Shown piece by piece: positions 28,457 through 41,454 of a stretch of DNA of 64,000 nt. The notes below the pieces were generated by a model that made no database searches, had not been told where the DNA came from, and was given only the letters and a program-made list of their open reading frames with translations. The stretch is from NCBI GenBank assembly GCA_030062745.1, contig CP099848.1:11429501-11493500 (forward strand), written 5' to 3'. This stretch comes from Capitulum mitella (Eukaryota > Arthropoda > Thecostraca > Pollicipedomorpha > Pollicipedidae). A program made the translations under genes and the position numbers. The first letter of the stretch is position 1. Each line of letters begins with the position of its first letter.

Positions 28457-31400
28457 TCAGGCCGGCCGGGTGGCGGCCAGCGTGAACACCTCGTAGTCGG
28501 CCACGTTGAAGCTGTAGTCGCCGAACAGCAGGGCCGACGAGGCGCCCTCGCCGTCGTACGAGTGCGGCAGGTTGGAGTAGCTCTCACCCGAGCTGTTAGA
28601 GCGGTCCGAGAGGCAGAGGTCGGCGCCAGCGCCGAATATAGGACCGCACCTGCCGAGGTACACAGTCAGAGGTCAGAGGATCAGTACAGTCAGAGCCGAA
28701 TACTGGACCGCAACTGCCGAGATAAGCACAGTCAGAGGTCAGCGGACCTATTCAAGCAAAGCCGAATACCGGACCGCACCTGCCGAGATAGACAGTGAGA
28801 GGTCAGAGGGCCAACACAGCCAGAGCCGAATATTAGACCGCAGCTACCGAGGAGGATCCATACAGTCAGCGCCGAATACTGGACGGAAACTGCCCGGTCC
28901 ACATTCTCAGATGTCAGACGGCCCACACAGACCTACGTCATAGGGCCCAGCAAGAACTATGTCACGGGCAAGGTTGGCAAAATGCGGGCAAAAATTTTGT
29001 TTTTGTTCCGGGTCAGTGGTATTGGTCATTTTTCACCATTAAAACCGGCACTTACGGGTAAAAACTCAATGCTAGACAAACAGCTCCTGGGTAACTGTCA
29101 TGTTATGGTGTTATGAACTAATAAAAATTGTTTCGCTGTCATGCCTCCCAATGAGGCCCCAAGTAAGCAGGCAGTGAATTATTGGTTTGCAGTTTTATAT
29201 ATTGCCTGTTTTCCGTTCATAATAACGCAAGTAGTATGTTGGTCGTGCTTAAATTTACATATACAGCTGCTACTACGGCGTCCATATTTGTTATTTATGA
29301 AGAAAAATCACTTTCTGCTGTCAGATGTGATGAGGAAATTAAAATTTGCGCCGGAAATATCATTCCGTTCCACAGAACAGTTTAGGGGACTTGATTTATA
29401 CTGCTGAAAATACACGGCCCGCATATGCCAGATCTGGACTGAAATCCTGGTGGCGGATACCACTTAAATCATCTTTCCATTCCCATATAATAACTTTTAG
29501 CAATTAATACAGAACTGTTGTGGTAAAAACAACGTGCAATTTGGCAGACCTACAACATTTCTAATGACTATGCATATTTTACTAATCAAAGAACTATACC
29601 GGCATCAGCGCAAAATGGTGCATCTCACAGCATACGAACGCAGTAATTATACTTCCGGGCCGAAAGCATGAAACAAAAAATAATAAAGCGCCGTTGTTCA
29701 TCGGGTGAAATCAACATTTATCTGGGCTTTGGACCAGGCTAGCAGCTTAGTAGTACATTTCAAACCGTATGAACCATTTAAGTTAAAATCTGGGTTATCA
29801 CACCACAAAACACCTTTGTTCATCAGATAGTGATGAATAAAGGTCCTGAGCCTTTGTGCTCAGAATTAAGATAGCACTGAAATTGCGCATCTCAACAAGC
29901 TCGTAGCTATTAAAACAGCGCGAATTTCCAAAATTTAGTTTCTGTCACATGCTGGTAAAAACCAGTAAGTGTTTTTATCATTCAGGCTAATACCACTGTT
30001 TTTCACCGGTAAAGAATCATTTCACTGGGCCTCACTCATACGCAGCACCGCACAATTTGACGCCTGCTGGTTTGGCAACAAGTGCCAACACACCTTCACG
30101 TGGAACGCCACAAACAGCCAGGGCTTCGAGTCGCACTCACTGGGGGTGGTAACAGATGGCGTACATGCGCTTCTTCACGGGGAACTTGGACGGCGGCACG
30201 GCCTGGTTGTTGACCAGCGTGAAGAGGAAGGCCTCGTCCGAGTGGATGAAGCGGCCCTTGTTGCCGCTGTTGACCCAGGGCACGTCGCTGAAGCCGCCGC
30301 ACAGCTGGCCCTGCTCACCCTGCCGACGGCCAGCCAGACGATCAGCTCCGTTCAAAAACAGCGGGAGATGCGTCCACAAACAACGCAGAGTAGCGTCCTC
30401 AGACGACCATCATGCAACACACACAAGGACGACACACGTGCTCGTCAGCGACATAAAATCTTCTGTTTCGGATTTTGTTTAGCTCACAGAAAGCATCCTT
30501 TGCTCGCTCAACCTCTGGCTTCGCGCGAATTACTTAACAGTGAACGCGAGCAAAACTCAGATAATGCCCTTTGGCAGCCAACAAAATCATCAGTCTCTTC
30601 ACTGTGAGGCGGGGAGACGCACTGCTGTCTCCCGTTACCACTGTGAAAAATTTCGGCCTGATTTTCGAACGTTCTCTCTCTCTCGGCACCTACATGTCTC
30701 GGACATCAGTAACCGCTATACGGGGTTGCTGTTGGACCTTGCACACTGGCGAAATCACCATCCGCGCCCGGCGTTGCGCACTGTCGTCCAAGCCCTGGTA
30801 CTCCCAACATTCAGTATTACATTGACGTTTATGGCAGTCGCTCAGAAAAAGAACCTGTCTCTGTTTCAATAAGAATAATAAACTTTACTGGGTCATTTTT
30901 GGACACGAAAAACTGACCAAGTATCCGACCTGCTGACGCGCCTTGGTTGGCTGTCCGCGGACGGCATCGTGACGCTCGGAAATTTGACACTAGCCTATCA
31001 GGTGCTTTCCGGGGGCGAGCCCGCGGACCCGGCTTCGCTTTCCACCAGAAATAGTGAAGCCCGTGCTCGCCATACCCGGTGAGACGACCATTTCGGCCTC
31101 CCTCGCCCACGTACAGATGCAGGCAAACGGACGTTTTCTTATAGCACCTGAGCAGGTTTCATCCTGCTTCATTCCGACTCGCTTTTTTCTGCTTCTTAAT
31201 TCAAAACCGCTATTCTTTCCCATATCAGGTCCACTGTCACATAACCAACCTTCGCGTCGCTCTCTCCGCCGCCAATGACGTGATGAACGACTGAGTGCGT
31301 GTTGTCACTGTGTAAACTTCCCAGTTTGCGACTCGGGGGCTTAATAGCCACATGTGTTTTACCACTGTGGACGTCCCCGCGACCAATACGATACAATACA

Positions 31401-34058
31401 GGCACGTCCACGAAAAAGGAAAAAACGGATAGATGCGTCCACAAACAACCGGCAGATGCATCCAAAAGCAAAGGGAAGACGCCTTCAAAACCAATGACGA
31501 GAAGGGTCCATAAGTAACGGAGATACGCATAAAAAAACAAAGAAACAAACGAACAACAGAGATCAGCATCCGAAAACAGCAAGGTGCACCCACAAACGAG
31601 GGAGACACCCGCACCAAATCAACGGGGACTCCCGTTCCCAACCTGTAGTCAGACACGACTACTGCCGGCAATCAAGCTCGTCCACAGCCACCGGACGGAC
31701 GCCTCCACCGCCGGCGGGCAGGCCACACCTGCTCGACTGGCCACGGCCGGCAGCTCACCAGACAGACGGTGAAGGTGGGCGCCACGCCGTCGCAGAGCCG
31801 GTGGAAGGCGTGCGCGCTGTGATCGTGCGCCGACGCGCGGAAGAGCAGCCGCCACCGCTGCCGCGCGTCGCCGTACCACTGCGCCAGAAGCTGCTGCAGC
31901 CGGCCGCCGGCGGCGCCCGCCAGCAGCTGCGAGCCGGTGAACAGCTGGCGCGTGACGCGCGGCTGCAGTCGCTTGTCCTCGTTCATGCGTTCCTGGCGGA
32001 ACTTGTCGGGGAGCGCGGCGAACCGGTACCGCTCAAGGCTAAGCTCCATCGGCACGGCACCCGTCGGCTCCACCTCCTCGGCGAACACCTGACTGTCTGT
32101 CGGGCCGGGACACGTCCGGTCACGGTCCAGTCACGGCAGACTCGGTCACGGGTCACGGCATACTCGATCACGGGTCACGGCAGACTCGGTCACGAGTTAC
32201 GGCAGACTCCGTGACGAGCAACGAGACTGGCAGACCCAGTGGCGCATCGCGGCAGTTAGAGACGTGTCACGTTAGACACGTGTCATGACGGACTCATAGA
32301 CGTGTCATGGCGGACTCGAAGACGTATCATGACAGAATAAGTGGAGAGTCACGGCAGCACCTCACCGTGGACTCAGTGACAATTCATAGCACACTCACAG
32401 CAAATAAAATAAAGCACAGCTGGACTGACTGTTTGCACAACATACGCTGACAACACTGTCTTGCCACAATGAACAGCCACCACTGTTTAACCGTCGGCCG
32501 CAGCGGGCCGCGGCGTCCGACGCAGCAGCGGCCGGTGGTCGCGCCGTACCGATGAGCAGCAGTTTGACGTGGTTGATGACGCCGGCCATCTGGGCGCAGA
32601 CGCGGCTCTGCTCCTCCTCGCTCCACTGGGCCGTGGGCCGACTGACGCCGGCGCCGTGTTTGGCCCAGGAGAGGACGCCCCGCCACACCGACTCCTCGTC
32701 CAGCGCCAGCTGAGAAACGGTCCGTTCGTCAGCCGACACCCGACCGGCAGACGGCACGGCTGCGACAGCTAACCACGGAGGACATCGCTCCCTCCAATTC
32801 CTTTCAGTCACAGGTCCTGAGTTAAAGGTCTACTCAGTGACGAGTTCCCTCGGTCACCTGACTCTTAGTAACTGGTCCCGTCATAGGCTCTTCTGTCACA
32901 AATAGCCTTGGTCACAAGTCCGCTCAGTGGCATATCCCCTGCGTCGCAGACTCCTTCAGTCACAGACATCCTTAGCAGCAGGTCCCTCAGTCACAGGTTA
33001 CCGGTCATTTTCCCTCAGCCACAGGTCCCCTCAGTCACAGGTCCCTCGGTCACGTGTCCCTTCAGTCACCGGTTATCCTAGTCACAGGCCCCTCACTGAC
33101 TTCACTCAGCCACAGGTCCTTCAGTCTCAAGCCCCCCCCCCCCCGTCATCCGATCCGCCATCCGCTGCAAATGAGGCAACAGACAGTGAGTCGCTAATGC
33201 AATCGCGGCAAGCTATAGATGACGTACGCCGGGCAGTGAATGGCGGTAGATGAGCCAGGGTAATTCAGTACAACGCTCATCATGGGCCAATGGACTGGCG
33301 CTAATCATGGACCAAGGGACTTGGTGAGTGGCGGGACGGTTCCTGTGTGCCCCGTCGGATGTTTATATCCATCCGGTCAGATGTTTATATTTTTTGGTGA
33401 CTAACAACTACACGCAGAAACATAAACAGCAAGAACACAGATCCGTACTGATGTGCAGTGTTCCTGACTTGGGTACATGACAGTCCTCCATACCCCATAC
33501 AAATTTCAACCTCCCCCCCAAAAAAAAACAGGATCCTCTGGGGCCATTGGTTGGGCAATAGCTAATGACACTGTCAGGGTGTTCTACCCGTTTTTCTTTT
33601 TCGAAGAAAGCGTCGCTAGGGGCTGTGACTGTCAACGTCTAGCCGAGTCGAGGTCAGTCTGACTCGCCTGATCGGAGGAGATGAGTCGAATCATGGCGTT
33701 TCTCGGCAAGTTCAGGAACGTGGCTGTCTTGAAGCAGTCACTGGCACGCTCGCCAATATACGATAAACACTTGTTGATAAAAGAGCTGTCCTCTCCCCCT
33801 GAAACACACACGTGCGAACGACCACTAATTGTATGGCACGTTGTTGAAATGAACAAAGGCACGTGCCAATAAGGAGATCTAGGTTTGGGCACGCGCTGCA
33901 AGTCCACCGTACTTGCGGTCGTGATTTGAAATCATCCCGATATCCCACTTTTACAAACAGTCTGAAGATAGGATAAAAACGCACAAACGCCAGCATGTAA
34001 GATTGATGTCCAGAATGTATTTAGACCAATATTCTGACACCTGCAGTACCTTTACAGG

Positions 34059-34130
<72 letters not shown>

Positions 34131-37100
34131 GATCTGAACGGGATGGTGCTGCCCTTGCGCAGGTGCATTTCTGAAAATCATCCGAGAGTTTCGAAATAAG
34201 AACCTGAGGACAAGCCAGAACAGGAAGCAAAGTTTTGCCAATACCAAAACACCGGAAACACACTTCAAACTCTCTGACAGTCGTTACTCTAGGGGCTCCG
34301 CAGTCTCCAGACTTAAAAAAAAACAGCAGAGAAACGTGTACATGCAACCTAAACAAACATAAATGGGAATGCATACAGATTTCCCGTGGACATGCACCCA
34401 TGTTTAGCGATGCTTGGCCGTTTTGTTTGGGGTTGAGATAGTGCCTTGACACATTTTAATGTCTGTCATTTCAGTCTGTGCCTTTGTGGTTTCACGACAT
34501 TAATGTGTTCGCGCCAGGACGCCTCGGCTACGGATCCATTAAGAACCAATTACCACCGACCAAAAACAGCACCAGATATATGACAATCTCACATGCAATC
34601 CAAGGAAATCAGATCACGACCATCAAAAGTGATGGAACCATATGCAACGGACGCCGACCAGCCGTGGAAGCTTCCATGGGGACGTTAGAAATGGAAATAC
34701 AATATAAAGACAATATCTGTAACATCAAACGGGACCAAAACTGACAGCTGGCGAGAGATCACGTCTAGACACATGCAAACACCAACTCCTTTAACTACTA
34801 CATATTGTTACCAGAGGGATAAGATTATAAGAAGGTATACAGTTGACCCAGCAAGAAGACCGCAACAGTGGATAGCTCGTTTCCCAATGTCCCTGAAGGA
34901 TGGCGTTTGACCTAACTACCAAGTGCAACAAGAGTAATGAAAAAATCACACTACGTGACATGTCAAAAGGGTTGAAACTGACGAGTCAGTCCCAATATAA
35001 ACCCATCACCCAGAAGTTTTTGTTCGATATACGCCACGGCCTGAAGACAGCCGACACAGAATACCTATATTCGCGCATGAATATGATACCTGATTTGTTC
35101 AGGGCCTTTGTAACATGAAATCGTGACTGTCAGTTTCGAAACTATGGGGCGGGGTACATGTATGTTTTAACATGAGTTTAGAGTACTATGACTGGAAAAA
35201 GGCAAGCTGAGGGCGAATATCTTAGTCACATACCAACATCAATGTTTACGTTACACTCATGTGACACAATTTATGACAATAAGACGGAAACGGAGCAGCG
35301 GTCGTCATCTCTACCAAAACTGTCTCACATCGGCCGGATTAACACGCGAGAGTAAGCCTCTGCCCGGCGGCAAGAAAACGGGTTTAAGTGAGAACCATCA
35401 CGCTAGCGACAAAAAAAAAACAAGTACACGGCTGAAAAGCCGCTCGACACGGTGAAACGCCCAATACAGAAGAAGAAAGTTTCCTATTTTCGAGGGCGAA
35501 TCTCCTATCTGTTCAAGAGGAGAACAATGTCGTCCCATCTGGCGCCATCCCATCAGACAGTTCTAACTCCCAACTGTCAAAGTCTCAGACCAAATTCGTG
35601 AAGAACTTTCCGACCAGATTACTGACGACGTCAGTAAAGTGCCTTTGGCAAGAGCCTTCGCCGAGATGACAGGGGAAAAATGCCGCTACTCCAATACTCC
35701 AGAGTGTTGTGGCGAACGGCTGGTCGTGCGGTGACAGTTGTGAATGAATTGGGCCACGGTGTGTCGGTGGAAGCGGCAGACTTTGTTTTGCCTACGCTCA
35801 GACCAAATTCTAGACGATAACGAAGCCTGGGGCGAAGCAGAATGTCGTCTCCGAACTGGAAGAAAAGCCGTATCCACCAAAATCAGCAAGGTCCTTCTAC
35901 ATCACTTGTACATTGCAGCCCAAATTAAGCGGCTCGAGACCACTAAATGCAGCTGCGATGCCCAAACCGCAATATCCGATCGCCAAGAGGCAGTTTACAA
36001 CGATCGGAAGCACACGACAAAATTTCCCTCCAGTGTTACTGGCTCCCGCTGTAAAAAAACACCTACGGCCAGGGAGCTGCGACATGCAGCATCCGACATG
36101 CACACCGCACCAAGTTCAGAGCGAACAAATACCGAGCCTGCGCCAGAAGTGAAGAGGATATGTCGTAGTCCAAGCCTGGGCAAGAAGCAGGATAACTTGC
36201 GCCTTCCTGAAATATGGCAACTGACTGGGGTAAGAATGATACTTTCAAACTAAAGAAGATAATAAGCATGCTCAGGGCGGCGAAGTGTAGTGGTTACCAT
36301 GCTTGCCTTGTGACAGAATGGTCCCCAGTTCGAGTCCGGGTAACAGCGACGTTCCGGCGTTCCCGCGACAACCGGCATGACAGGCTGCGACGCGAAATGA
36401 CCCTGACAGTCGAGAGCGTGGTTAAATAACCCAATAACCATTCAATAAACATGTTAGCCCCAAACCACACATCGCAGGACGGAAACCTACATGCAGAACT
36501 GAAGACACCACTCCGTTTCCACACAATTTTTCGAGGCTCCAAGGCAGGAAACTCTAAAGCAGGAAGGCGTTGAAACGTCGCCAGCGGCGCATGCAGCAGG
36601 CGGACGCACCACAACCACCCACCATTGGCCGTGTGAGCCGGCCGGGTTAGTGGAGGCGACTCGACGGGCCCGCCTCAGAGAGCGCTAGTAGAGCCTTCAC
36701 CAGGGGGCGGGACGGGCCAGGCCGCCGCCGCCGCCGCCCGCAGACCAATCACTGGCCTGCGCACTTCACGGGACCGACAGCTGGAGTACAGGGAGACTGT
36801 TCAGTGCCCGGGCCAGGCCACACCCCTCACAGGGAGACCAGCAGGAGCACAGAGAAATGCTTACATAAACGGTCACCTACACCAATCAAGCAAGCTCAAG
36901 TCCAGAGACGAACGGTCAGTCTATGAAAAACAAAGTTCTATCGGAAAATCATCATCAGAAACGATATGTCAGGTCTAGCCTTAAACGCATGACCTAACCG
37001 AACACGGACAAAAGTCCGTAAGAGCAGGCCCATATGGCCGAAACTGTGTCATCGTTGCTACACCAGACCTACATAGACAACAGCTGCAGCCGCTCAGTGC

Positions 37101-38448
37101 CAGATTGGACCGGCAGCCCACCGCGACGTTACCCACCGGTGACGTCCTCAAGTCGAACGGCGGCCGCCAAGAACGCGCAGGCGTTGCCGACCGACATCTT
37201 AGAGGTCACGTGGTCCTCGCAGTGGAGCTGCAGCGGCTCCATGCCGAGAGCACGTGACACGGCCAGCAGTTCCAACGCCGTGTCATCCGTGACCGACACC
37301 TGCGGGGAAGAGCGTTATATGTCACAGATGCACCACAACAGACATTTGGAGGGAGGAGAGTTAGATGTCGCACATGCACCACAACACAGACACCTGCGAG
37401 GAAAAGTGTTATATGCCACAGATGCACCACAACAGACACCTGGAGAGGGGAGAGTTATACGCCACAGACGCACCGCACCAGACACTGGGAGGGGGACGAG
37501 TCACAGGTCGCAGGCACAGCACATCCCTCACTCGACTATGTTCCACAACTCACACTGCCAACTGCCCTGCCATTTCAGGACAAATCAAATCCCACAGAAT
37601 GACTAACCAATGCCACTGAGGACACATCACAGAAACACCTGCCACCTGATGGCATATAACACCCAGCAGTTGTCCCCTACGGACGCATCACGCAAACAGC
37701 ACAACTACCGGTTCCCGTTTGTCTGAGGCGCATGGCAGTTCAAACTGCAAACTCTAGGAGGAACAGCCTACCACTGGAACACAGCCCACACACGTGGGGC
37801 TGTGTTCTAAGAGAGCTGACCTGCTCAATATGCCTCCAGGCAGATACTAGAGATTCAAAGGCACCTATCCAGAACTGCTGGGCACACGAGGGAAGCTGCC
37901 ACAGCTCGCCGTTAATGAGGATGGAAATCTGCTACCAGGACCACTCACCCTGCCTGTGTATATGTACGCAATGAGCTGTTTGAAAACGTCCGGTCTATAG
38001 GCGGGAAGCTTGACCACGGTCAGGGAGCCCTGCGAGCCAGGGGTCACAGTGCTGCCCGCTATTTTGCACACCTCCTTCCGCTCTACGCGCTGGAAGCTGC
38101 GACACCTGGATGCAAGGAGACATTCGTCAGACGACGCGACCGGCCGTCCTCCCACATCCAGCAGAGCTACACCAGCCAGTGCGGCTCTGTTGTCATCTGC
38201 TGCAGAAAGGAGTGCTAGAGCACATACAGCTAGACCAACAGAGATTTCAAATAGAAACAGCGGCACAGCAGATTAGTTTCATTCCACACTCACCTGGCCT
38301 TCAGCATGAGTGAGTGTGCAAACACCCGCTCCTCCTGTGGCCCAATGAGGAACACAATGTCGGCCAGGTCCTCATTCTCTATCAGGGCTGCCAGGTCCTC
38401 AATGAGCCGGCCGACGCCAGCCGAGTACAGGTCATTTGTGCGACTCAT
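28457..38448 (-). CDS. BTB-BACK-TLDc domain protein (complete, 8 coding exons)
   Basis: Coding exons: 38448-38294, 38105-37949, 37299-37137, 33798-33668, 32709-32550, 32096-31759, 30319-30141, 28649-28457. They sum to 1476 bases, 491 residues and a TGA stop, with every phase consistent. BTB occupies about residues 10-105 (LIENEDLADIVFLIG, then VFKQLIAYIYTGR), BACK about 105-250 (ALELLAVSRALGM, then SDQLALDEESVWRGVLSWAK), and TLDc about 300-490 (LFTGSQLL, QRWRLLFRASAHDHSA, CGGFSDVPW, ALLFGDYSFNVADYEVFTL). BTB-BACK proteins are often cullin-3 adaptors, while TLDc proteins bind the V-ATPase or protect against oxidative stress; which role applies here is unknown. No human protein I know has this combination. 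Exon 4 ends with a GC donor. The start codon lies 7 bases after an acceptor at 38,456, so a non-coding exon precedes it. I do not recognise a standard gene name. Confidence 0.92.
28640..28935. repeat. ~62-bp minisatellite copying the last BTB-TLDc acceptor
   Basis: Five units spaced about 61-64 bp, each containing the exon 8 start in minus orientation (CTCGGCAG, then GTGCGGTCC, then a TATTCGGC). The first unit is the real splice site; units 2 and 3 keep an intact CGGCAG acceptor, and units 4 and 5 have drifted. Confidence 0.9.
28940..30140. other. intron 7 of the BTB-TLDc gene
   Basis: AT-rich intron without recognisable repeats or exons apart from the minisatellite at its 3' end. Confidence 0.55.
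30520..31200 (+). mobile_element. LINE remnant (reverse transcriptase C-terminal part)
   Basis: Frames on the plus strand read NASKTQIMPFG, then SPVTTVKNFGLIFERSLSL, and later DQVSDLLTRLGWLSADGIVT. This is the familiar order at the end of a CR1/Jockey-type non-LTR reverse transcriptase (SKT-motif, VRNLGV-F-D-LS, LGWL). It is 5'-truncated and spread over several frames with stops, so it is dead. It lies in intron 6 of the BTB-TLDc gene, antisense to it. Confidence 0.85.
32100..32390. repeat. GGTCACGG minisatellite upstream of BTB-TLDc exon 6
   Basis: Units of about 24-33 bp built on TCACGGCAGACTCGGTCACG, ending within 10 bp of the exon 6 acceptor. Confidence 0.9.
32800..33130. repeat. CAGTCACAGGTCCC minisatellite upstream of BTB-TLDc exon 5
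   Basis: Units of about 14-18 bp (TCAGTCACAGGTCCC variants) over 300 bp, followed by a poly-C run. It lies within 100 bp of the exon 5 acceptor on its intron side. Confidence 0.9.
34061..34128. repeat. (TA)n microsatellite
   Basis: About 68 bp of pure TA in BTB-TLDc intron 3. Confidence 0.97.
34450..36250 (+). other. degenerate element of unknown class
   Basis: A stretch with several broken, protein-like frames on the plus strand and a composition unlike the flanking intron. I could not match any part of it to a family with confidence. It looks like an old mobile-element copy, clearly broken, in BTB-TLDc intron 3, antisense to the gene. Confidence 0.3.
36268..36447 (+). mobile_element. tRNA-derived SINE
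   Basis: The head has a pol III A box (GTGTAGTGGTTACC near 36,286) and a B box (AGTTCGAGTCC near 36,329) at tRNA-like spacing. A tRNA-unrelated body of about 90 bp follows, with a tail of AATAACC/AATAAAC units. Imperfect flanking repeats AATAAGCATG and AATAAACATG may be target-site duplications. It lies in BTB-TLDc intron 3. Confidence 0.88.
37295..37500. repeat. ~47-bp minisatellite copying the BTB-TLDc exon 3 acceptor
   Basis: Five units of 46-47 bp containing GACACCTG and GATGCACCACAACA. The first covers the true acceptor (minus strand CCCCGCAG, then GTGTCGGT); at least two others keep a CAG followed by GTGTCTGT behind a pyrimidine tract, so they are candidate alternative acceptors. Confidence 0.88.
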
Positions 38449-38469
38449 TGTCTCACTGAGAATGCAGCA

Positions 38470-41370
38470 GAACACTGAAGGTCAGCTAGACAGCTCAGAT
38501 TCTGACGAGGAACAGACTTTTGTGCAGCTCATGCTCTGGCAATGGTCATGTCAACAGGCGATGAGTCATCTCAATTATCAATGGCATACGTACATGTGAC
38601 GTGACATGACGTATATAATAATATGAATGTCAGCATGTCTGAAGATGGTAGGCCATTTCCTTGGTTCCTATAGTGACAACAAAAACTCTGGCAGACTACA
38701 AATATCTGAAGGGCTCATGCCTCAATGGGTTAACAACACACCAAGCAAGATGTGTGGCTTTTATTTTACCAAGAGGCATCCACGGGCATGTCATATTCTG
38801 GACATCACTGATGAGACTCTTCTTTTAAACTGTGTTCTGCAACAAAGTTGTATTCCTTTTTATTTCAGCCATAATAATGCCTTGCTCCCTAACCTAACAA
38901 TGTTTTCCAGCAATAAGCTGATATGACAACATAGCATAACATACAAATACATAACACAATATAACTAAGATAATTTCCTGGACGTGATAACCATATTTTA
39001 CCATCATCCATGTGTTCCTGACTTGTGCATCTTGTTTACTCTAATGACATTGGATAACATATTTTTTCTTGAGTGTACAGCTTTATACAGCATGCAGAGT
39101 AAAAATGTAAATATAAATTCTTATTTTAAAAGCAAGAAGGGACATTCATCACAATGAAAACATGCAGAGCATATGCACAGTAGTCCAATGTTGCTAAATG
39201 ACTCTACCTGCATTGTTGGATTCTGCTTGCCAGCTCTGTGACTTTTTGACTACAATTATTTTGAGGGAAAGTTTTATTGGTATTCTGGGTGCAGAGGGTA
39301 CTTCTCCCAAATTCAGAAATCTGCAAAGTTACCAAACCATATTGATACCAAAGACGTGCAGTGAAAAAATAACTCATTAAAGGTATTTAGTGCCTTTTCA
39401 GCATTACAACTTCCTCAAAATAATCCCCTGAAATGTTCATGTCACCCACTGACTCCACAATTAGCAAGAGTTTGGAGCAGAGCATCTCCATGAGACAGAT
39501 CAGCACCAACTTTCAGGCACTGATGGCCGACACAGGTGCCGTGAAATATGGCAACAATGAAAGGTCCATCAAAATGCCACAGCCTCATAACCTGAAATAT
39601 GCTGAGATGAAACTGAAATGGGATAGGGAGATGGACTGGGATGGAAGAGGGACATGCATGAGTGCCTGGGAAGTAGCACGGACAGAGAAGGAAAACTGGG
39701 ACAACACAGAGATATGGAGGAGGACCTGGATGGGGTTGGGAAAGAGATGAAGACTAAAGGAATGGGCTTGGGAGGATGTTTAGACAGAATGGTGCAAAGT
39801 GTCTGGACTAGGAAAGAGACAAGCAAGGGGATGGGGTTAGGACAGGGATATGTAACAGGGTAAGGCTATTGACTGCTCTTTGGATGAGCAAAATCCTGCA
39901 GTAGGTTCTCCAGATAAACAGGGCTGGGGTCACACAAACAGGCCCTCCAGTCAATGGAAGGTGGTGAAATACCCCAGTCAGTGCTGACTTAATGGCATCA
40001 CCCAGTAACCCTCATTGGACCAGTTCTGTTCTAGTCTGTATTTGCTCCTATTCCATCCTTGTTCCCCTTTTTGGTCTCTCCCTCTCCCAGTCCCATCCCA
40101 ATGTACTCCTTGTCCCTGTTTCACTGCAGTCCCTCTTCCTTGTTCCTATTCCATCTTGTTCTTCTGTCTTTCATGTACTTCTTTTCCTCAGTACTGTCCC
40201 TATCCTTTAACCTTGTCCCTGTCCTATCTCCATCTCTTCACTTGTCCTTTTCCAATCTGGTCCTTTTTCACCATGCCATCCCACAACCATTCAACCTTTC
40301 CACACCCATCCCATAACCATCCCACTTTTCCATGCCTGTCCTGTCACAGTCCTCATCTCTCTCCCTATCCCATCCAGGTCCTCTGTATCTCTATATTGTC
40401 ACAGTTTTCCTACTCTGTCATTGTTCTTTCCCAGGCATTCTGCCTGTCCTTCCTCCATCCCAGTCCACCTCCATCCTATTCCATCATGGTCAATAGCTTA
40501 TTTCAAATTTCAGGACTGCTGCATTTTAATGAGTCCTCCAGTGACATCATATTTCATGATGCCTTTGTGAGCCTTCAACCCTAACAAGTTGGTGTTGATC
40601 TGTCTTGCAGGGATGCACAGCGGTTCAAACTCACGCTAGCTGTTGAGGTGGTGGGTGACTGGATCATTTCAAGAAATTATTTTGGGGAAGTTGTGACAAT
40701 GAAAAGATGCATCATATCTAAACATGGGTTATTTCTAATTGTGCATGTCTTGATACTAATATGGCTTGGCAGTCATGTGGATTTCCAGAGTTATGACAAG
40801 TGCCAGACCTGTGCCTACAATACTGCTTTTTAAATACCCTGGACAACAAAAACAATTACTAAACTTGCTATGTTCAAATACTACATAAATCCAGCATGCT
40901 ATGCAAGGTTGAATCAACAGATTCACTACTCATTCCTAAGCACAAAGATTTTTGTGAGTGACATCACAGGAAAGCGCACAAATATCACGGCCCAACAATG
41001 CAAATGTATTCCTGTATACACATCTACAACTTACAAATGCATACAAGTATGTAAGTTGCTACATTTTTGTGACTGCATAGCTACTGATATCCTCAATTAA
41101 CTTCCTAAGATGTCATGTCCTTTGGAACAGGGGTTGTTAGTCTGGTTTCTACCATGAAACATCCGGAAGTACATAACTTTCCCAACACTGTTTCCAGATA
41201 TGCATGGAGGCCTAAATTCAGATAAGTGCAGGTGAATAGACAGTGAATAAATACAGTTGGCTCCTGCCACTGCACAGCCAATTCCCATTTTTTCTAGGGC
41301 CTGAACAAACCGAGCTCGGTGATTCTGTAGTCTCATCCGTCCTGCTTTAAGTCTCACAAAACAATGACAC
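38470..41370. other. CpG-depleted intron 1 of the BTB-TLDc gene
   Basis: CpG dinucleotides nearly vanish here (about 4 in the first 720 bases read by eye) while TG and CA are common. CpG returns sharply at about 41,375. The limits match the proposed intron between a non-coding exon 1 (donor at 41,454) and the first coding exon (acceptor at 38,456). Confidence 0.8.
39215..40905. mobile_element. foldback element, purine/pyrimidine arms
   Basis: A purine-rich arm (39.2-39.86 kb) and a pyrimidine-rich arm (40.02-40.9 kb) are inverted copies. Matching pairs include TTCCCAGGCA with CATCCCAGTCCA, CCATCCAGGTCCTC, AGACAGATCA(G/A)CACCAACTT, and ACAACTTCC(T/C)CAAAATAAT, at about 75-80% identity by eye. 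No coding frame is visible. It lies wholly in BTB-TLDc intron 1, and its outer limits are approximate. Confidence 0.8.
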
Positions 41371-41454
41371 AAATCTTAAGATGCGCAGTAAGCACAGTAC
41401 GCGCAGACGCAGCACGAGTGTTGAGAAAATGAATTAACCACGCACTAAACTTAC

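Noticed and set aside
40015-40584. 189-codon plus-strand frame
   Set aside because: Falls in the pyrimidine-rich arm of a foldback element; composition explains the open frame.
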